A stretch of 64,000 bases of DNA from Labilibacter sediminis (GTDB lineage Bacteria > Bacteroidota > Bacteroidia > Bacteroidales > Marinilabiliaceae): assembly GCF_005877885.1 (NCBI RefSeq), contig NZ_VCHY01000001.1, positions 518,581-582,580 of the forward strand, in the 5' to 3' direction. Positions 1-8,735 of this stretch are shown in pieces. The first letter of the stretch is position 1; each line of letters begins with the position of its first letter. The notes under the pieces are model-generated. The model was not told the origin of the DNA. It saw only the letters and a list, made by a program, of their open reading frames with translations, and ran no database searches. The position numbers and the translations under genes are program-made.

Positions 1-1
1 A

Positions 2-106
2 TTAACCAAAGGACTAAAAAACCTTGGAGAATATCATGTAGGCAGAAGATCCTATGATACAACAAGTAATGATAACAAACCTCTATCCGAGCAAAAAACA
101 TTTTAA
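2..106 (+). CDS. pheA: Prephenate dehydratase, C-terminal end (partial)
   Basis: An open frame enters the window at its left edge and ends with TAA three bases before the next gene. The 34 visible residues include LGEYHVGRRSYD and look like the end of the C-terminal ACT regulatory domain of prephenate dehydratase. The assignment leans on context: in Bacteroidota pheA normally precedes an aminotransferase, a DAHP synthase/chorismate mutase and tyrA, exactly the genes that follow here. The enzyme would convert prephenate to phenylpyruvate. Only the tail can be seen, so the identity is an inference from order plus a short match. Confidence 0.6.
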   Translation, partial: LTKGLKNLGEYHVGRRSYDTTSNDNKPLSEQKTF

Positions 107-109
107 ACA

Positions 110-1267
110 ATGAGCATACAACCTGCCAATAGAATAAGTGAAGTAAAAGAATATTACTTCTCTAAAAAACTTAGAGAAATTGATGATATGCGCAAGCAGG
201 GATTTGATGTCATAAACTTAGGCATTGGAAACCCCGACAGGTCGCCTTCTGAGCTTGTTCTTGAAGAGCTAAACCTAAGTGCAGCTGATAAAGGTAGCCA
301 TGGATATCAAAGTTACATAGGTATTCCTGAGTTAAGAGATGCATTTTCGAAATGGTACAATAAATATTTTAAGGTAGAACTTAATCCTGCCAACGAAATC
401 CTTCCCCTTATGGGATCAAAAGAAGGAATTATGCATATCTCTATGGCCTTTTTAAATAAAGGCGATCAGGTACTCGTTCCGAATCCGGGTTATCCAACAT
501 ACTCTTCTGTTTCTAATTTAGTTGAAGCTGAGATGATCAATTACGAACTTAAAGAAGAGTTAAATTGGCAACCTGATTTTGATGAATTGGAAAAACTGGA
601 TTTATCAAAGGTAAAACTCATGTGGGTAAACTACCCTAATATGCCAACAGGTGCAAATGCTACAATTGAGCTTTTTGAAAAGCTTGTTGCATTTGGTAAA
701 AAGCATGAAATATTAGTTTGCAACGACAATCCTTATAGTTTTATCTTAAATGATAATCCTCTTAGTATATTAAGCATTAAAGGAGCTAAAGACATTGCCA
801 TTGAACTAAATTCATTAAGTAAGTCGCACAATATGGCAGGGTGGCGAATTGGTATGATTGCTGCAAATCCAACCTTTATTCAGTACATTTTAAGGGTAAA
901 AAGTAACATGGATAGCGGCATGTTTAAACCATTACAATTAGCAGCTGTTAAAGCTTTAGGTTTAGATAAAGATTGGTATCAGGAGGTGAATGAAGAATAC
1001 ATACAACGAAGAGAATTGGTTTGGGAGATTATGGACATTTTAGGATGTCAATACGATAAAAAACAATCAGGTATGTTTATCTGGGCAAAAATTCCTAACG
1101 AAATTGAATCATCCATTCAACTATCTGATAAAATTTTAAATAAGACCCATGTATTTATCACTCCAGGATCGATATTTGGAAAACAAGGAGATCGCTATAT
1201 CAGAATTTCTCTTTGCTCAAAACAAGAAATATTAAAAGAATCAATAAATAGAATAAAAACAGCGTAA
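110..1267 (+). CDS. Class I/II PLP-dependent aminotransferase of the aromatic amino acid operon
   Basis: 385 residues, fold type I aminotransferase. Visible landmarks are NYPNMPTGA (cofactor-binding Asn near 177), NDNPY at 205-209 (the Asp and Tyr that hold the PLP ring), LSK at 236-238 with Lys238 as Schiff-base lysine, and GWRIGM with Arg246. The start lies three bases after the pheA stop and the gene ends 12 bases before the DAHP synthase, so it is inside one operon. Context suggests transamination of phenylpyruvate, hydroxyphenylpyruvate or prephenate, but relatives include aspartate and LL-diaminopimelate aminotransferases, so the substrate is not settled by sequence. Confidence 0.85.
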   Translation: MSIQPANRISEVKEYYFSKKLREIDDMRKQGFDVINLGIGNPDRSPSELVLEELNLSAADKGSHGYQSYIGIPELRDAFSKWYNKYFKVELNPANEILPLMGSKEGIMHISMAFLNKGDQVLVPNPGYPTYSSVSNLVEAEMINYELKEELNWQPDFDELEKLDLSKVKLMWVNYPNMPTGANATIELFEKLVAFGKKHEILVCNDNPYSFILNDNPLSILSIKGAKDIAIELNSLSKSHNMAGWRIGMIAANPTFIQYILRVKSNMDSGMFKPLQLAAVKALGLDKDWYQEVNEEYIQRRELVWEIMDILGCQYDKKQSGMFIWAKIPNEIESSIQLSDKILNKTHVFITPGSIFGKQGDRYIRISLCSKQEILKESINRIKTA

Positions 1268-1279
1268 CAGAATATAAAG

Positions 1280-2359
1280 ATGGTAAAATTAGATCTAGAA
1301 AAAATCAGTCTTCCGGGTTTAGAGCTCGAACGTCCTTGGATGATTGCCGGACCATGTAGTGCCGAAACAGAAGAGCAAGTGTTAGAAACTGCCAAGCAAC
1401 TTTCGGCAAATGGCTTCAAAATTTTTAGAGCAGGTATATGGAAACCAAGAACCAGACCCGGTGCTTTTGAAGGTGTAGGTACCATTGGTTTACCCTGGCT
1501 TAAAAGAGTCAAAGAAGAAACTGGTATGTATGTTGGAACGGAAGTAGCCAATGCACACCATGTATTTGAAGCTATTAAACACGGAATTGATATTCTTTGG
1601 GTTGGTGCAAGAACTACTGCAAACCCATTTGCGGTGCAAGAAATTGCTGATGCACTTAAAGGAGTAGACATACCTGTATTGGTAAAGAACCCTGTTAACC
1701 CTGATTTAGAGTTATGGATTGGTGCTTTAGAACGAATTAACCAGGCCGGCATTAAAAAACTGGCTGCTATTCACCGCGGTTTCTCAACCTACGATAAAAC
1801 TAAATACCGTAATCATCCTCAATGGCAAATTCCTATTGAGCTAAAAAGAAGAATTCCTGAGTTACCAATTATCTGTGATCCATCTCACATCAGTGGTAAA
1901 AGTGAATTGATTTACGAGATATCTCAAGAAGCTATGGACTTAAGTTTTGATGGTTTATTAGTGGAGTCACACCGTTGTCCTGAAAAAGCATGGAGTGATG
2001 CCAGCCAGCAGGTAACTCCAGACGATCTAAAAGCAATTACTGACAAGATTGTTCTTCGTAAACCAAAAATTGGTGAAAAACCAAGGGTTACTCTTGATGA
2101 ATTACGTCAGGAAATAGACAAATTAGATACTTCTGTATTAGAGGTTCTACAAAAGAGAATGCAAATTTCGGAAGCCATTGGTAAGTACAAGAAAGAAAAT
2201 GATATTACCATCTTACAAACTCGTCGTTACGATGAAATCATGAACAATCGTAAGGCCAAAGGTGCTAAAATGGGATTATCAGATGAATTCCTTACCAAAC
2301 TTTTCGAGAGTATTCACGAAGAGTCTGTTACGCGTCAAAATAAAATAATGAACCAATAA
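1280..2359 (+). CDS. Bifunctional 3-deoxy-7-phosphoheptulonate synthase / chorismate mutase type II
   Basis: 359 residues with two domains. Residues about 15-260 are a DAHP synthase of the KDPG-aldolase-like type (AGPCS at 23-27, WKPRTRP near 54-60, ICDPSH near 198-203), condensing phosphoenolpyruvate with erythrose 4-phosphate. Residues about 271-355 are an AroQ-type chorismate mutase (DELRQEIDKLD, LLxKRM-like helix, QTRR), turning chorismate into prephenate. The fusion joins the first step of the shikimate pathway to the branch toward Phe and Tyr and usually allows feedback control of the synthase through the mutase domain. It lies between the aminotransferase and tyrA in the same direction. 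Confidence 0.93.
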   Translation: MVKLDLEKISLPGLELERPWMIAGPCSAETEEQVLETAKQLSANGFKIFRAGIWKPRTRPGAFEGVGTIGLPWLKRVKEETGMYVGTEVANAHHVFEAIKHGIDILWVGARTTANPFAVQEIADALKGVDIPVLVKNPVNPDLELWIGALERINQAGIKKLAAIHRGFSTYDKTKYRNHPQWQIPIELKRRIPELPIICDPSHISGKSELIYEISQEAMDLSFDGLLVESHRCPEKAWSDASQQVTPDDLKAITDKIVLRKPKIGEKPRVTLDELRQEIDKLDTSVLEVLQKRMQISEAIGKYKKENDITILQTRRYDEIMNNRKAKGAKMGLSDEFLTKLFESIHEESVTRQNKIMNQ

Positions 2360-2439
2360 AGGTCAGTGGGTAGTTATCAGTAATCAGTTATCATACTGGT
2401 TACTGTTAACTGATTACTGTTAACTGATAACTGAGCAAT
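2360..2439 (+). repeat. Intergenic repeat of ACTGAT/TAACTG words before tyrA
   Basis: The 80-bp gap is built from overlapping variants of GTTATCAGTAATCAGTTATC and of TTACTGTTAACTGATTACTG. The two halves are imperfect reverse complements, so the transcript can fold into a long hairpin just before the tyrA start. It may be a dispersed intergenic repeat or an operon-internal attenuator or processing site. No function can be read directly. Confidence 0.6.
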
Positions 2440-3216
2440 ATGAAAATCTGTATTTTGGGTGCCGGAAAAATGGGTACATGGTTGACCGATGCACTTTGCC
2501 TAGATCACGAAGTAGCTATTTACGACCCAAATCTTGAAAAATTAAAATACATTTTCAATACGCAGCGCCTGACCAAACTGGAAGAAATAACCCAGTTTGA
2601 GCCTGAATTGCTGATTAATGCTGTAACCCTTAAATATACAATTGCAGCTTTTAAAGAAGTGATTCCTTATTTACCTAAAAGCTGTATTATTTCCGATATT
2701 TCTTCAGTTAAAACCGGATTTAAACAGTTTTACGAAGAAGTTGGGATGCGCTATGTTTCCACACACCCTATGTTCGGACCAACTTTTGGTAATTTAAAGT
2801 CATTGCAAGAGCATCATGCTATTATAATTTCAGAAGGTGATCATTTAGGAAAAGCATTTTTTAAAGACTTCTTTAGTACGCTTGGCCTTAATATTCATGA
2901 GTACACCTTTATCGAACATGATGAAACCATTGCATACTCACTATCTATCCCATTTTCATCAACACTGGTATTTGCTGCTTGCATGAAAAAACAAGATGCT
3001 CCTGGTACCACTTTTAAAAAGCATTTTGATATTGCCAAAGGCCTATTGGGAGAGGATGATTATCTTTTATCTGAGATTCTTTTTAACCCGTTTACAGGTG
3101 GTCAGGTAGAAAAAATCAGACTTAAACTAAAACAACTATTGGCAATTATTGAAGATAAAGACACAGAAAAAATGAAAGAGTTTTTATCTGACGTAAGAAA
3201 AAATTTGGAAGAATAG
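2440..3216 (+). CDS. tyrA: Prephenate dehydrogenase
   Basis: 258 residues. The N-terminus MKICILGAGKMGTWL is a Rossmann NAD(P)-binding turn (GAGKMG at 7-12), followed by the STHPMFGP-type segment typical of TyrA (VSTHPMFGPTF) and a helical C-terminal dimerisation domain. It oxidatively decarboxylates prephenate to 4-hydroxyphenylpyruvate in tyrosine synthesis. It is somewhat shorter than many TyrA proteins and carries no ACT or chorismate mutase domain, fitting the neighbour that supplies the mutase. It is the last gene of the operon: a hairpin overlaps its stop codon. Confidence 0.9.
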   Translation: MKICILGAGKMGTWLTDALCLDHEVAIYDPNLEKLKYIFNTQRLTKLEEITQFEPELLINAVTLKYTIAAFKEVIPYLPKSCIISDISSVKTGFKQFYEEVGMRYVSTHPMFGPTFGNLKSLQEHHAIIISEGDHLGKAFFKDFFSTLGLNIHEYTFIEHDETIAYSLSIPFSSTLVFAACMKKQDAPGTTFKKHFDIAKGLLGEDDYLLSEILFNPFTGGQVEKIRLKLKQLLAIIEDKDTEKMKEFLSDVRKNLEE

Positions 3217-3242
3217 GGTAAAACCTACCCTATCTTCTTTTT
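3208..3242 (+). terminator. Rho-independent terminator of the aromatic operon
   Basis: Stem GAAGAATAGGGTA / TACCCTATCTTC with loop AAACC and a T-run. It overlaps the tyrA stop codon and lies just before the convergent hydrolase gene. Confidence 0.8.
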
Positions 3243-3248
3243 AAGCCC

Positions 3249-3776
3249 TTACTTTATCTTATCAAGAAACTCTTGCCCAACCTTCCATTCTCCGAATCCG
3301 GAATCTGAATTTATATGACCTGCATCTCCTATACCAATTAACTCACTACCCCACTGACCTGCCAATTTTGTAGATGCTTCATAACTGGCCCATGGATCAT
3401 TGGCACTGGCTACAAATACAGTAGGAAAAGGAATGACTTCTTCAGGAACCGGCAAAAATGAATCCAACTCATATTCCGATGAAACATCATTTAAATTGGG
3501 TGGCGCCACTATTAAAGCTCCTTTAATTTTCTTTTGAAACTTTTTAACCCAATGGGCTAAAGTAATACCTCCTAAACTATGACTAATAAAAACCACTTGA
3601 GACAAGTCATAACCTTCAACGGCCTTTTCTACTGTATTAATCCAATCTTCACGATTGGGCTTCTCCCAATTCTCTTGTTCAATACGCTTACAATTGGGTA
3701 ATACTCGTTCAAAATGACTTTGCCAATGATTATTATCCGATCCTCCAAGTCCTGGTAATGTAAAATAGTATATCAT
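3249..3776 (-). CDS. RBBP9/YdeN-family serine hydrolase
   Basis: 175 residues from the ATG at 3776; the frame can be extended to a TTG at 3794, but the family begins directly with the first strand (MIYYFTLPGLGG). Alpha/beta hydrolase fold with a visible triad: nucleophile Ser67 in SHSLGG, Asp127 in ANDPW, His154 in DAGHIN. The fold and length match small RBBP9/YdeN hydrolases, whose natural substrates are mostly unknown; carboxylic esters are likely. It converges on tyrA and has no operon partner. Cytoplasmic: no signal peptide. Confidence 0.85.
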   Translation of the reverse strand: MIYYFTLPGLGGSDNNHWQSHFERVLPNCKRIEQENWEKPNREDWINTVEKAVEGYDLSQVVFISHSLGGITLAHWVKKFQKKIKGALIVAPPNLNDVSSEYELDSFLPVPEEVIPFPTVFVASANDPWASYEASTKLAGQWGSELIGIGDAGHINSDSGFGEWKVGQEFLDKIK

Positions 3777-4026
3777 ATAATTCTTATATATCAAAAGTTA
3801 ATAATTACTGCAAAAATAACACTTCATTACTAATCAAACTCTGGCTAACACATTTTGTTTTAGCCACTACAAGCTTTAATTCATACTATTTCTATAGATC
3901 TTATATGATTTGTATTTTTTATATACTTTAGTGACATCAATTTAGCTCATTTATAACCCATGTAGTTTTTGATGAAAATAGATTAAAAACAGCTGCTCTA
4001 TATATTCAAATATTGTTTAGTGTTTG

Positions 4027-4034
4027 TATTTTTG
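4027..4034 (+). promoter_or_regulatory. -7 box of the mnmA promoter
   Basis: TATTTTTG fits the Bacteroidota -7 consensus TAnnTTTG. It ends six bases before the most likely mnmA ATG (4041), so the transcript would start at or next to the start codon. No clear -33 element is seen at the usual distance. Confidence 0.55.
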
Positions 4035-4040
4035 CCCTCT

Positions 4041-5129
4041 ATGAAGCAAGAAAGGGTATTATTAGGAATGAGCGGCGGAATCGACAGTTCTATGTCGGCA
4101 TGGTATTTACAGCAACGCGGGTACGAAGTAGTTGGGATAACATTTAATACAGTCTCTCCTCTCTCCTCTCCGGATTCTCTTCACTTTATTCAAGAAGCAA
4201 AATCTCTTGCTAAAAAACTTAATTTCGAACATCACGTGCTTGATGTTTACGATGATTTTAAGACTGATGTAATTGATTATTTTGTAGATGAATACCTCAA
4301 AGGCCGCACACCTAATCCTTGTATAAGATGTAACGAAACCATAAAGTGGAAACTTTTACTGGAAGAATCTGAAAGATTAAATTGTGATAAGATTGCTACC
4401 GGCCACTATGTTGACATTATTGAGGAAAAGGGTATTTTTTACATTAAAAAAGGCTTGGATTCCAATAAGGATCAGTCCTATTTTTTATGGAACTTATCGC
4501 AAGAAATTCTTAGCAAATGCATTTTTCCACTGGGTAAAAGTTTAAAGCCTGATGTTAAAGCTAAAGCTCATGAACTTGGATTTAAAGTAATTGCCGATAA
4601 AAAGGAAAGCATGGGGGTATGTTTTCTACAGGGTGAAGATTACCGTCAGTTTATACAAAACCTAAGACCAAACCTAAAAGACAAGCTGGCCAATGGGAAA
4701 ATAAAAAATACTAAAGGAGAAACCATTGGCACACACGAAGGTTTCCCTTTTTATACCATCGGACAGAAGCGAGGTTTAAAATTAACCCAAAATCAAGGCG
4801 AATATGTAGCTAAAATTATTGCTGATAGTAATACCCTTATAACCTCCCCTAAAAAGTCTCTATTCTCAAATCAGCTCAAACTAAATACTTACCTAATCAA
4901 CAATCCAAATTTTGCAGAAAATAAAGCAAATGTTGATTTAAGAATAAGAGGTTTGGATACAGTACCTCCCACACCGGGAAGCATTCATTTAATTAGCAAC
5001 GAACTTCATGTTGAATTTAACACTCCTGTTTGGGCACTAACCCCGGGGCAGTCCGTTGTTTTTTACCAGAACAACCTTGTTGTTGGAGGAGGAATTGTAG
5101 ATGACTTTTGCCTTATTGATGAAGCGTAA
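4041..5129 (+). CDS. mnmA: tRNA-specific 2-thiouridylase MnmA
   Basis: 362 residues from the ATG at 4041. A longer frame starts at a GTG (4020), but that stretch contains the -7 box. PP-loop ATPase: LLGMSGGIDSS at 8-17. Conserved cysteines lie in PNPCIRCN and in MGVCFLQGEDYR, the pair that relays sulfur; GHYV and KDQSYFLW are further family landmarks, and a C-terminal beta-barrel follows. The enzyme adenylates and thiolates U34 of Lys, Glu and Gln tRNAs. Its 3' end overlaps the end of tilS by 17 bp on the opposite strand, so two wobble-base modifying enzymes converge. Confidence 0.95.
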   Translation: MKQERVLLGMSGGIDSSMSAWYLQQRGYEVVGITFNTVSPLSSPDSLHFIQEAKSLAKKLNFEHHVLDVYDDFKTDVIDYFVDEYLKGRTPNPCIRCNETIKWKLLLEESERLNCDKIATGHYVDIIEEKGIFYIKKGLDSNKDQSYFLWNLSQEILSKCIFPLGKSLKPDVKAKAHELGFKVIADKKESMGVCFLQGEDYRQFIQNLRPNLKDKLANGKIKNTKGETIGTHEGFPFYTIGQKRGLKLTQNQGEYVAKIIADSNTLITSPKKSLFSNQLKLNTYLINNPNFAENKANVDLRIRGLDTVPPTPGSIHLISNELHVEFNTPVWALTPGQSVVFYQNNLVVGGGIVDDFCLIDEA

Positions 5130-6459
5130 ATTTTGCCACTTTTTTGGTTTTTGATGTAATTTTATATCTATCATCGGTTCTATAGCCTACTACCCATATA
5201 ACATCATCTCCTGATAGCAACAGCCAAGCATTTTCCTTATCTGCGATTGAAAGTTTTATATCAATAAAGAAATCACTTAGCTTTTTAAAATGCTTCATAC
5301 CTAAAGGTCGAAAAACATCTCCCTGTTTCCACCTTCTCAGCGTTAACGGATAACTTAGTAAATCTGCGTCAAACTGTGCAACTGCAGAATCCTTCTCAAT
5401 TTTATAATTTTCCGCATTTATATCCTTAAGCAAGGATATTGATACAGGCTTTTGAAGATTATCATCATCCAAATTAATATAAAAAGGCCCATCTTCTTCC
5501 TTACTTTCAATCGGCAATAAAATTAAATTAAACCGGTCTTTAATAATTCTATAATCCTTCGAAAAGAACTGCTTTCCTGATACACCCTGAGAAATACATT
5601 CCACAATCTCTTTTACAACAGCTGCATTAAAGCCATAAGGGTGTAAAACTTCAAATAAAACAAGTTCAGGATCTGTAAACCTGGTAACATGCGAAAGTGA
5701 AATAAGCACCTTATTATCCTGCTCAACAATAAGTTCTTCTTTAATAGATGAAACACTATTTTCAAAGTACTGATTTACCTGGGCAAGGCGCTGAATATTC
5801 TCCTCCATTGTTTGGTTAAATGAAGGATTAATTTCTTTAAATAATGGAATGATTTCGTTTCGGATTTTATTACGTGTATAAATTGAGTCCATATTGGAGG
5901 CATCAACCCTGAAAGCTATACCATTCTCCCGACAATACAATTCAATTTCTTTACGAGAAATGCCCAACATTGGCCGAATCAATTTATCTGTACGTGGCTT
6001 TATTCCGGTTAAACCTTTAATACCTGTTCCTCGCAATAAATTCAGAAAGAAAGTTTCAACACTATCATCCTTATGATGTCCTGTTGCTAAGAAATCTGCA
6101 TTTGCAGAAATCATTAATTCCTGAAACCAGCTATATCGTAAATCTCTTGCTGCCATTTCAATGGAAATTCCCTTGTCTTTAGCGTACTCTGTTGTATCAA
6201 ATCTTTTCACATACAATTCAACACCTAGTTTACGACATTCTGTTGTGACAAAATCTTCATCTGCATCTGATTCTTCGCCGCGTAATGTAAAGTTACAATG
6301 CGCTGCACATACCTGAATTCCTTCATGCAACAGCAAATGTAATAAGGCTATAGAATCTGCACCTCCACTCAATGCCACCAAAACCTTTTGTTGCTTATCA
6401 ACACCACACTGTTCCTTTAAATATGAAGAAAATATATTACGAATCACTTTCCAATCCAT
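5113..6459 (-). CDS. tilS: tRNA(Ile)-lysidine synthase TilS
   Basis: 448 residues. The PP-loop SGGADS at 31-36 binds ATP, followed by GHHKDDSVETFFLNLLRGTGIKGL, a hallmark of TilS, and a C-terminal domain ending in the tRNA-binding region (PLTLRRWKQGDVFRPLGM). It attaches lysine to C34 of tRNA-Ile(CAU), changing AUG to AUA decoding, and is normally essential. The ATG at 6459 lies 23 bp inside the end of pabB, which suggests translational coupling. Confidence 0.95.
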   Translation of the reverse strand: MDWKVIRNIFSSYLKEQCGVDKQQKVLVALSGGADSIALLHLLLHEGIQVCAAHCNFTLRGEESDADEDFVTTECRKLGVELYVKRFDTTEYAKDKGISIEMAARDLRYSWFQELMISANADFLATGHHKDDSVETFFLNLLRGTGIKGLTGIKPRTDKLIRPMLGISRKEIELYCRENGIAFRVDASNMDSIYTRNKIRNEIIPLFKEINPSFNQTMEENIQRLAQVNQYFENSVSSIKEELIVEQDNKVLISLSHVTRFTDPELVLFEVLHPYGFNAAVVKEIVECISQGVSGKQFFSKDYRIIKDRFNLILLPIESKEEDGPFYINLDDDNLQKPVSISLLKDINAENYKIEKDSAVAQFDADLLSYPLTLRRWKQGDVFRPLGMKHFKKLSDFFIDIKLSIADKENAWLLLSGDDVIWVVGYRTDDRYKITSKTKKVAKFTLHQ

Positions 6460-7759
6460 TTTGGTTAAACAAGTTAAAGATAGCTTTTGCCTTTAAAATA
6501 CACTCGTCATATTCATTATTCGGGATACTTTTTTCGGTAATGGCACTTCCTACCATAAACGAAAGATAACTATTTGTAACATTGTATAAAAGACTACGAA
6601 TGACTACATTAAAATCGAAATCTCCTTCCGGAGAAAAATAACCAACAGCACCGGAATATACACCTCTCTTGGTCTCTTCATATTTCTCTATGAGCTTCAT
6701 TGCTCTAATCTTAGGTGCACCTGTCATCGATCCCATAGGAAAAGACGTTTTAATGGCGTCCATTCCACTATATTTGCCACCTAATTCAGCCACAACCGTA
6801 GTGATCATTTGAAAAACCTGACGAAATGGATATATACCGCACAATTCTTCAACCTTAACACTACCACGCGAAGCTACACGAGACAAATCATTACGAACTA
6901 AATCAGTTATCATTATATTTTCTGATTGTTCCTTAACACTGGATCTCAACGCATCCTTTAAATGCTCATCTTCCTTTTTATCATTACCTCTGGAAGCAGT
7001 ACCTTTTATAGGTTGGCAGATCAATTTTGAACCTTCTTTTTTAAGGTAGCGTTCGGGAGAAGCAGACATTACATATTTGGTATCAGACTTTACAAAAGCT
7101 GCGAAAGGAGTTGGTGATATTTTTGTAAGCCCATTATAAACAGTATACGGATCAATTAAACACTGTTTTGCAAAAAACTCCATACAGTAGTTTAGCTCGT
7201 ACACATCGCCTTTATGGATATGCTCTAAAATGGACTGTATGGATTGAATATACTTTTCTCTGCTAACCTTAGCAGAAAACCTTATCTTTTCTTTATCTAA
7301 ACCTTCACTACAAGTAACATCCTGTATCGCCTGAACAAGTTCTAACGCTGTTTTTTCAGTATCCTTCTCATTATAATATGACAACTCCCATTTAGTGTCA
7401 ATCTGCGCAAATACAAAACGAGGTTGAAAAAATAGTAACTTCTGAAAATTTAGCTCATCAGCATTCACAGAATACAGTTGCTCTAAATCATTTTTTAAAT
7501 CATAACTTAAATACCCGAAAAGCCAGTCATTCAGCTCAGATCTCTTTTGTTCCAGGTCTTGTAAATTACCACTTACAACCGAAATACTATCAAACCCACA
7601 GATAAAGTCGTAAGAATGATATTTCACCCCGGAGTTTATTGTTTGATAATATCCATTACTGTCGTACATAGCTGCATACTTTACATTAGTGCTATACCTG
7701 ACCAGTTTTTGTTTAAACAGCTCTACATCTCCTACATCAATGTTAATCGTCTTTCGCAT
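6437..7759 (-). CDS. pabB: Aminodeoxychorismate synthase component I
   Basis: 440 residues from the ATG at 7759. A frame extends six codons upstream, but that stretch contains a -7 box. The C-terminal chorismate-binding domain (about 165-430) has PIKGTASRG, whose lysine distinguishes PabB from anthranilate synthase (which has PIAGT), then ITDLVRNDL, MITTV and GSMTGAPKIRAM. With a PabA amidotransferase it turns chorismate into aminodeoxychorismate for folate synthesis; neither pabA nor pabC is in the window. The N-terminal domain is short and divergent. The gene overlaps tilS at its end. Confidence 0.9.
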   Translation of the reverse strand: MRKTINIDVGDVELFKQKLVRYSTNVKYAAMYDSNGYYQTINSGVKYHSYDFICGFDSISVVSGNLQDLEQKRSELNDWLFGYLSYDLKNDLEQLYSVNADELNFQKLLFFQPRFVFAQIDTKWELSYYNEKDTEKTALELVQAIQDVTCSEGLDKEKIRFSAKVSREKYIQSIQSILEHIHKGDVYELNYCMEFFAKQCLIDPYTVYNGLTKISPTPFAAFVKSDTKYVMSASPERYLKKEGSKLICQPIKGTASRGNDKKEDEHLKDALRSSVKEQSENIMITDLVRNDLSRVASRGSVKVEELCGIYPFRQVFQMITTVVAELGGKYSGMDAIKTSFPMGSMTGAPKIRAMKLIEKYEETKRGVYSGAVGYFSPEGDFDFNVVIRSLLYNVTNSYLSFMVGSAITEKSIPNNEYDECILKAKAIFNLFNQNGLESDS

Positions 7760-7763
7760 GGCG

Positions 7764-7771
7764 CAAATGTA
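7764..7771 (-). promoter_or_regulatory. -7 box of the pabB promoter
   Basis: On the minus strand TACATTTG matches TAnnTTTG and ends four bases before the ATG at 7759. The expected transcription start falls on the start codon, so pabB may be leaderless. Confidence 0.55.
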
Positions 7772-7821
7772 AGCCAAAATGATCTATTGAAAAATGAGAT
7801 TAATGATTTATTTTCTAAATC

Positions 7822-7857
7822 AAAAAAAGCATCTACAAATTAATGCAGATGCTTTTA
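7822..7857 (-). terminator. Terminator of ahpC
   Basis: Minus-strand stem AAAAGCATCTGC / GTAGATGCTTTT with a short A/T loop and seven T residues. It lies after the ahpC stop and before the pabB promoter. Confidence 0.85.
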
Positions 7858-7879
7858 AAATATTATTATGAACGTTTAA

Positions 7880-8512
7880 CTATTGCTTTCCTAAATATTC
7901 AGCAATACCTTCCTGAGAAGCAGTTAAACCTTCATCTCCTTTATGCCAGTCTGCTGGACAAACTTCACCGTTTTCTTCGAAAAACTGTAAAGCATCGATC
8001 ATTCTTAAGGTTTCTTCAACGCTACGTCCTAAAGGCATATCATTAACAACCTGGTGACGAACAACACCTTCTTTATCGATTAAAAATAATCCACGGTAAG
8101 CCATTGGCGTACCTTCAAAAGCTAATTGTCCATCTTCATTATAATCGTACTCTCCGGCTAAAACATCATAATTTTCAGAGATAGTCATTGAATTATCAGC
8201 AATTAATGGAAATTTAACGCCTTTAATTCCACCTTCTTTCTTTTCTGTTTGTAACCACTTCCAGTGAGAAAATGCAGAGTCAACAGATACTCCAATAACT
8301 TCTACATTTCTTTTTTCGAACTCAGCTATTTTATCCTGAAATGCAATAATTTCAGTTGGACATACAAATGTAAAATCTGCAGGATAGAAAAATAATATAA
8401 CATTCTTTTTACCTACAAATTGGTCTAGAGAATAATTCTCAACAATTTCACCGCCATTAACAACTGCTTCTGCACTAAATGCCGGTGCTTTTTTACCTAC
8501 TAATACTGCCAT
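7880..8512 (-). CDS. ahpC: Alkyl hydroperoxide reductase C, typical 2-Cys peroxiredoxin
   Basis: 210 residues. Peroxidatic Cys51 is in FTFVCPTEI and resolving Cys185 in GEVCPADW, the arrangement of AhpC/Prx1 decamers. It reduces hydrogen peroxide and organic hydroperoxides in the cytoplasm. No ahpF is adjacent; reduction may come from the thioredoxin system, whose reductase gene trxB lies at 28565-29560. The gene stands alone between its own promoter and terminator. Confidence 0.95.
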   Translation of the reverse strand: MAVLVGKKAPAFSAEAVVNGGEIVENYSLDQFVGKKNVILFFYPADFTFVCPTEIIAFQDKIAEFEKRNVEVIGVSVDSAFSHWKWLQTEKKEGGIKGVKFPLIADNSMTISENYDVLAGEYDYNEDGQLAFEGTPMAYRGLFLIDKEGVVRHQVVNDMPLGRSVEETLRMIDALQFFEENGEVCPADWHKGDEGLTASQEGIAEYLGKQ

Positions 8513-8566
8513 GATTTAAATTTTTATCTATGTTGTTTTGTAAAACTATTTATTACTAATTCGAAA

Positions 8567-8574
8567 CAAAAATA
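8567..8574 (-). promoter_or_regulatory. -7 box upstream of ahpC
   Basis: Minus-strand TATTTTTG, about 55 bases before the ahpC ATG, matching TAnnTTTG. Confidence 0.5.
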
Positions 8575-8735
8575 GTACTAAAAATGTTTGCGACAAATAT
8601 TTTACGCAATTATTTACCAAATTACCCAATAAACACACATCTACTTAATCCACAACATATTACACCCACAAATGCCCTCGTAAATAAAATACAATTTTTA
8701 TTTATTCTAAAGTAAACCACTGTTTAAATATTGAT

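Noticed and set aside
7843..8046. Plus-strand frame opposite the end of ahpC
   Set aside because: It overlaps a conserved coding region and a terminator on the other strand and has no family features.
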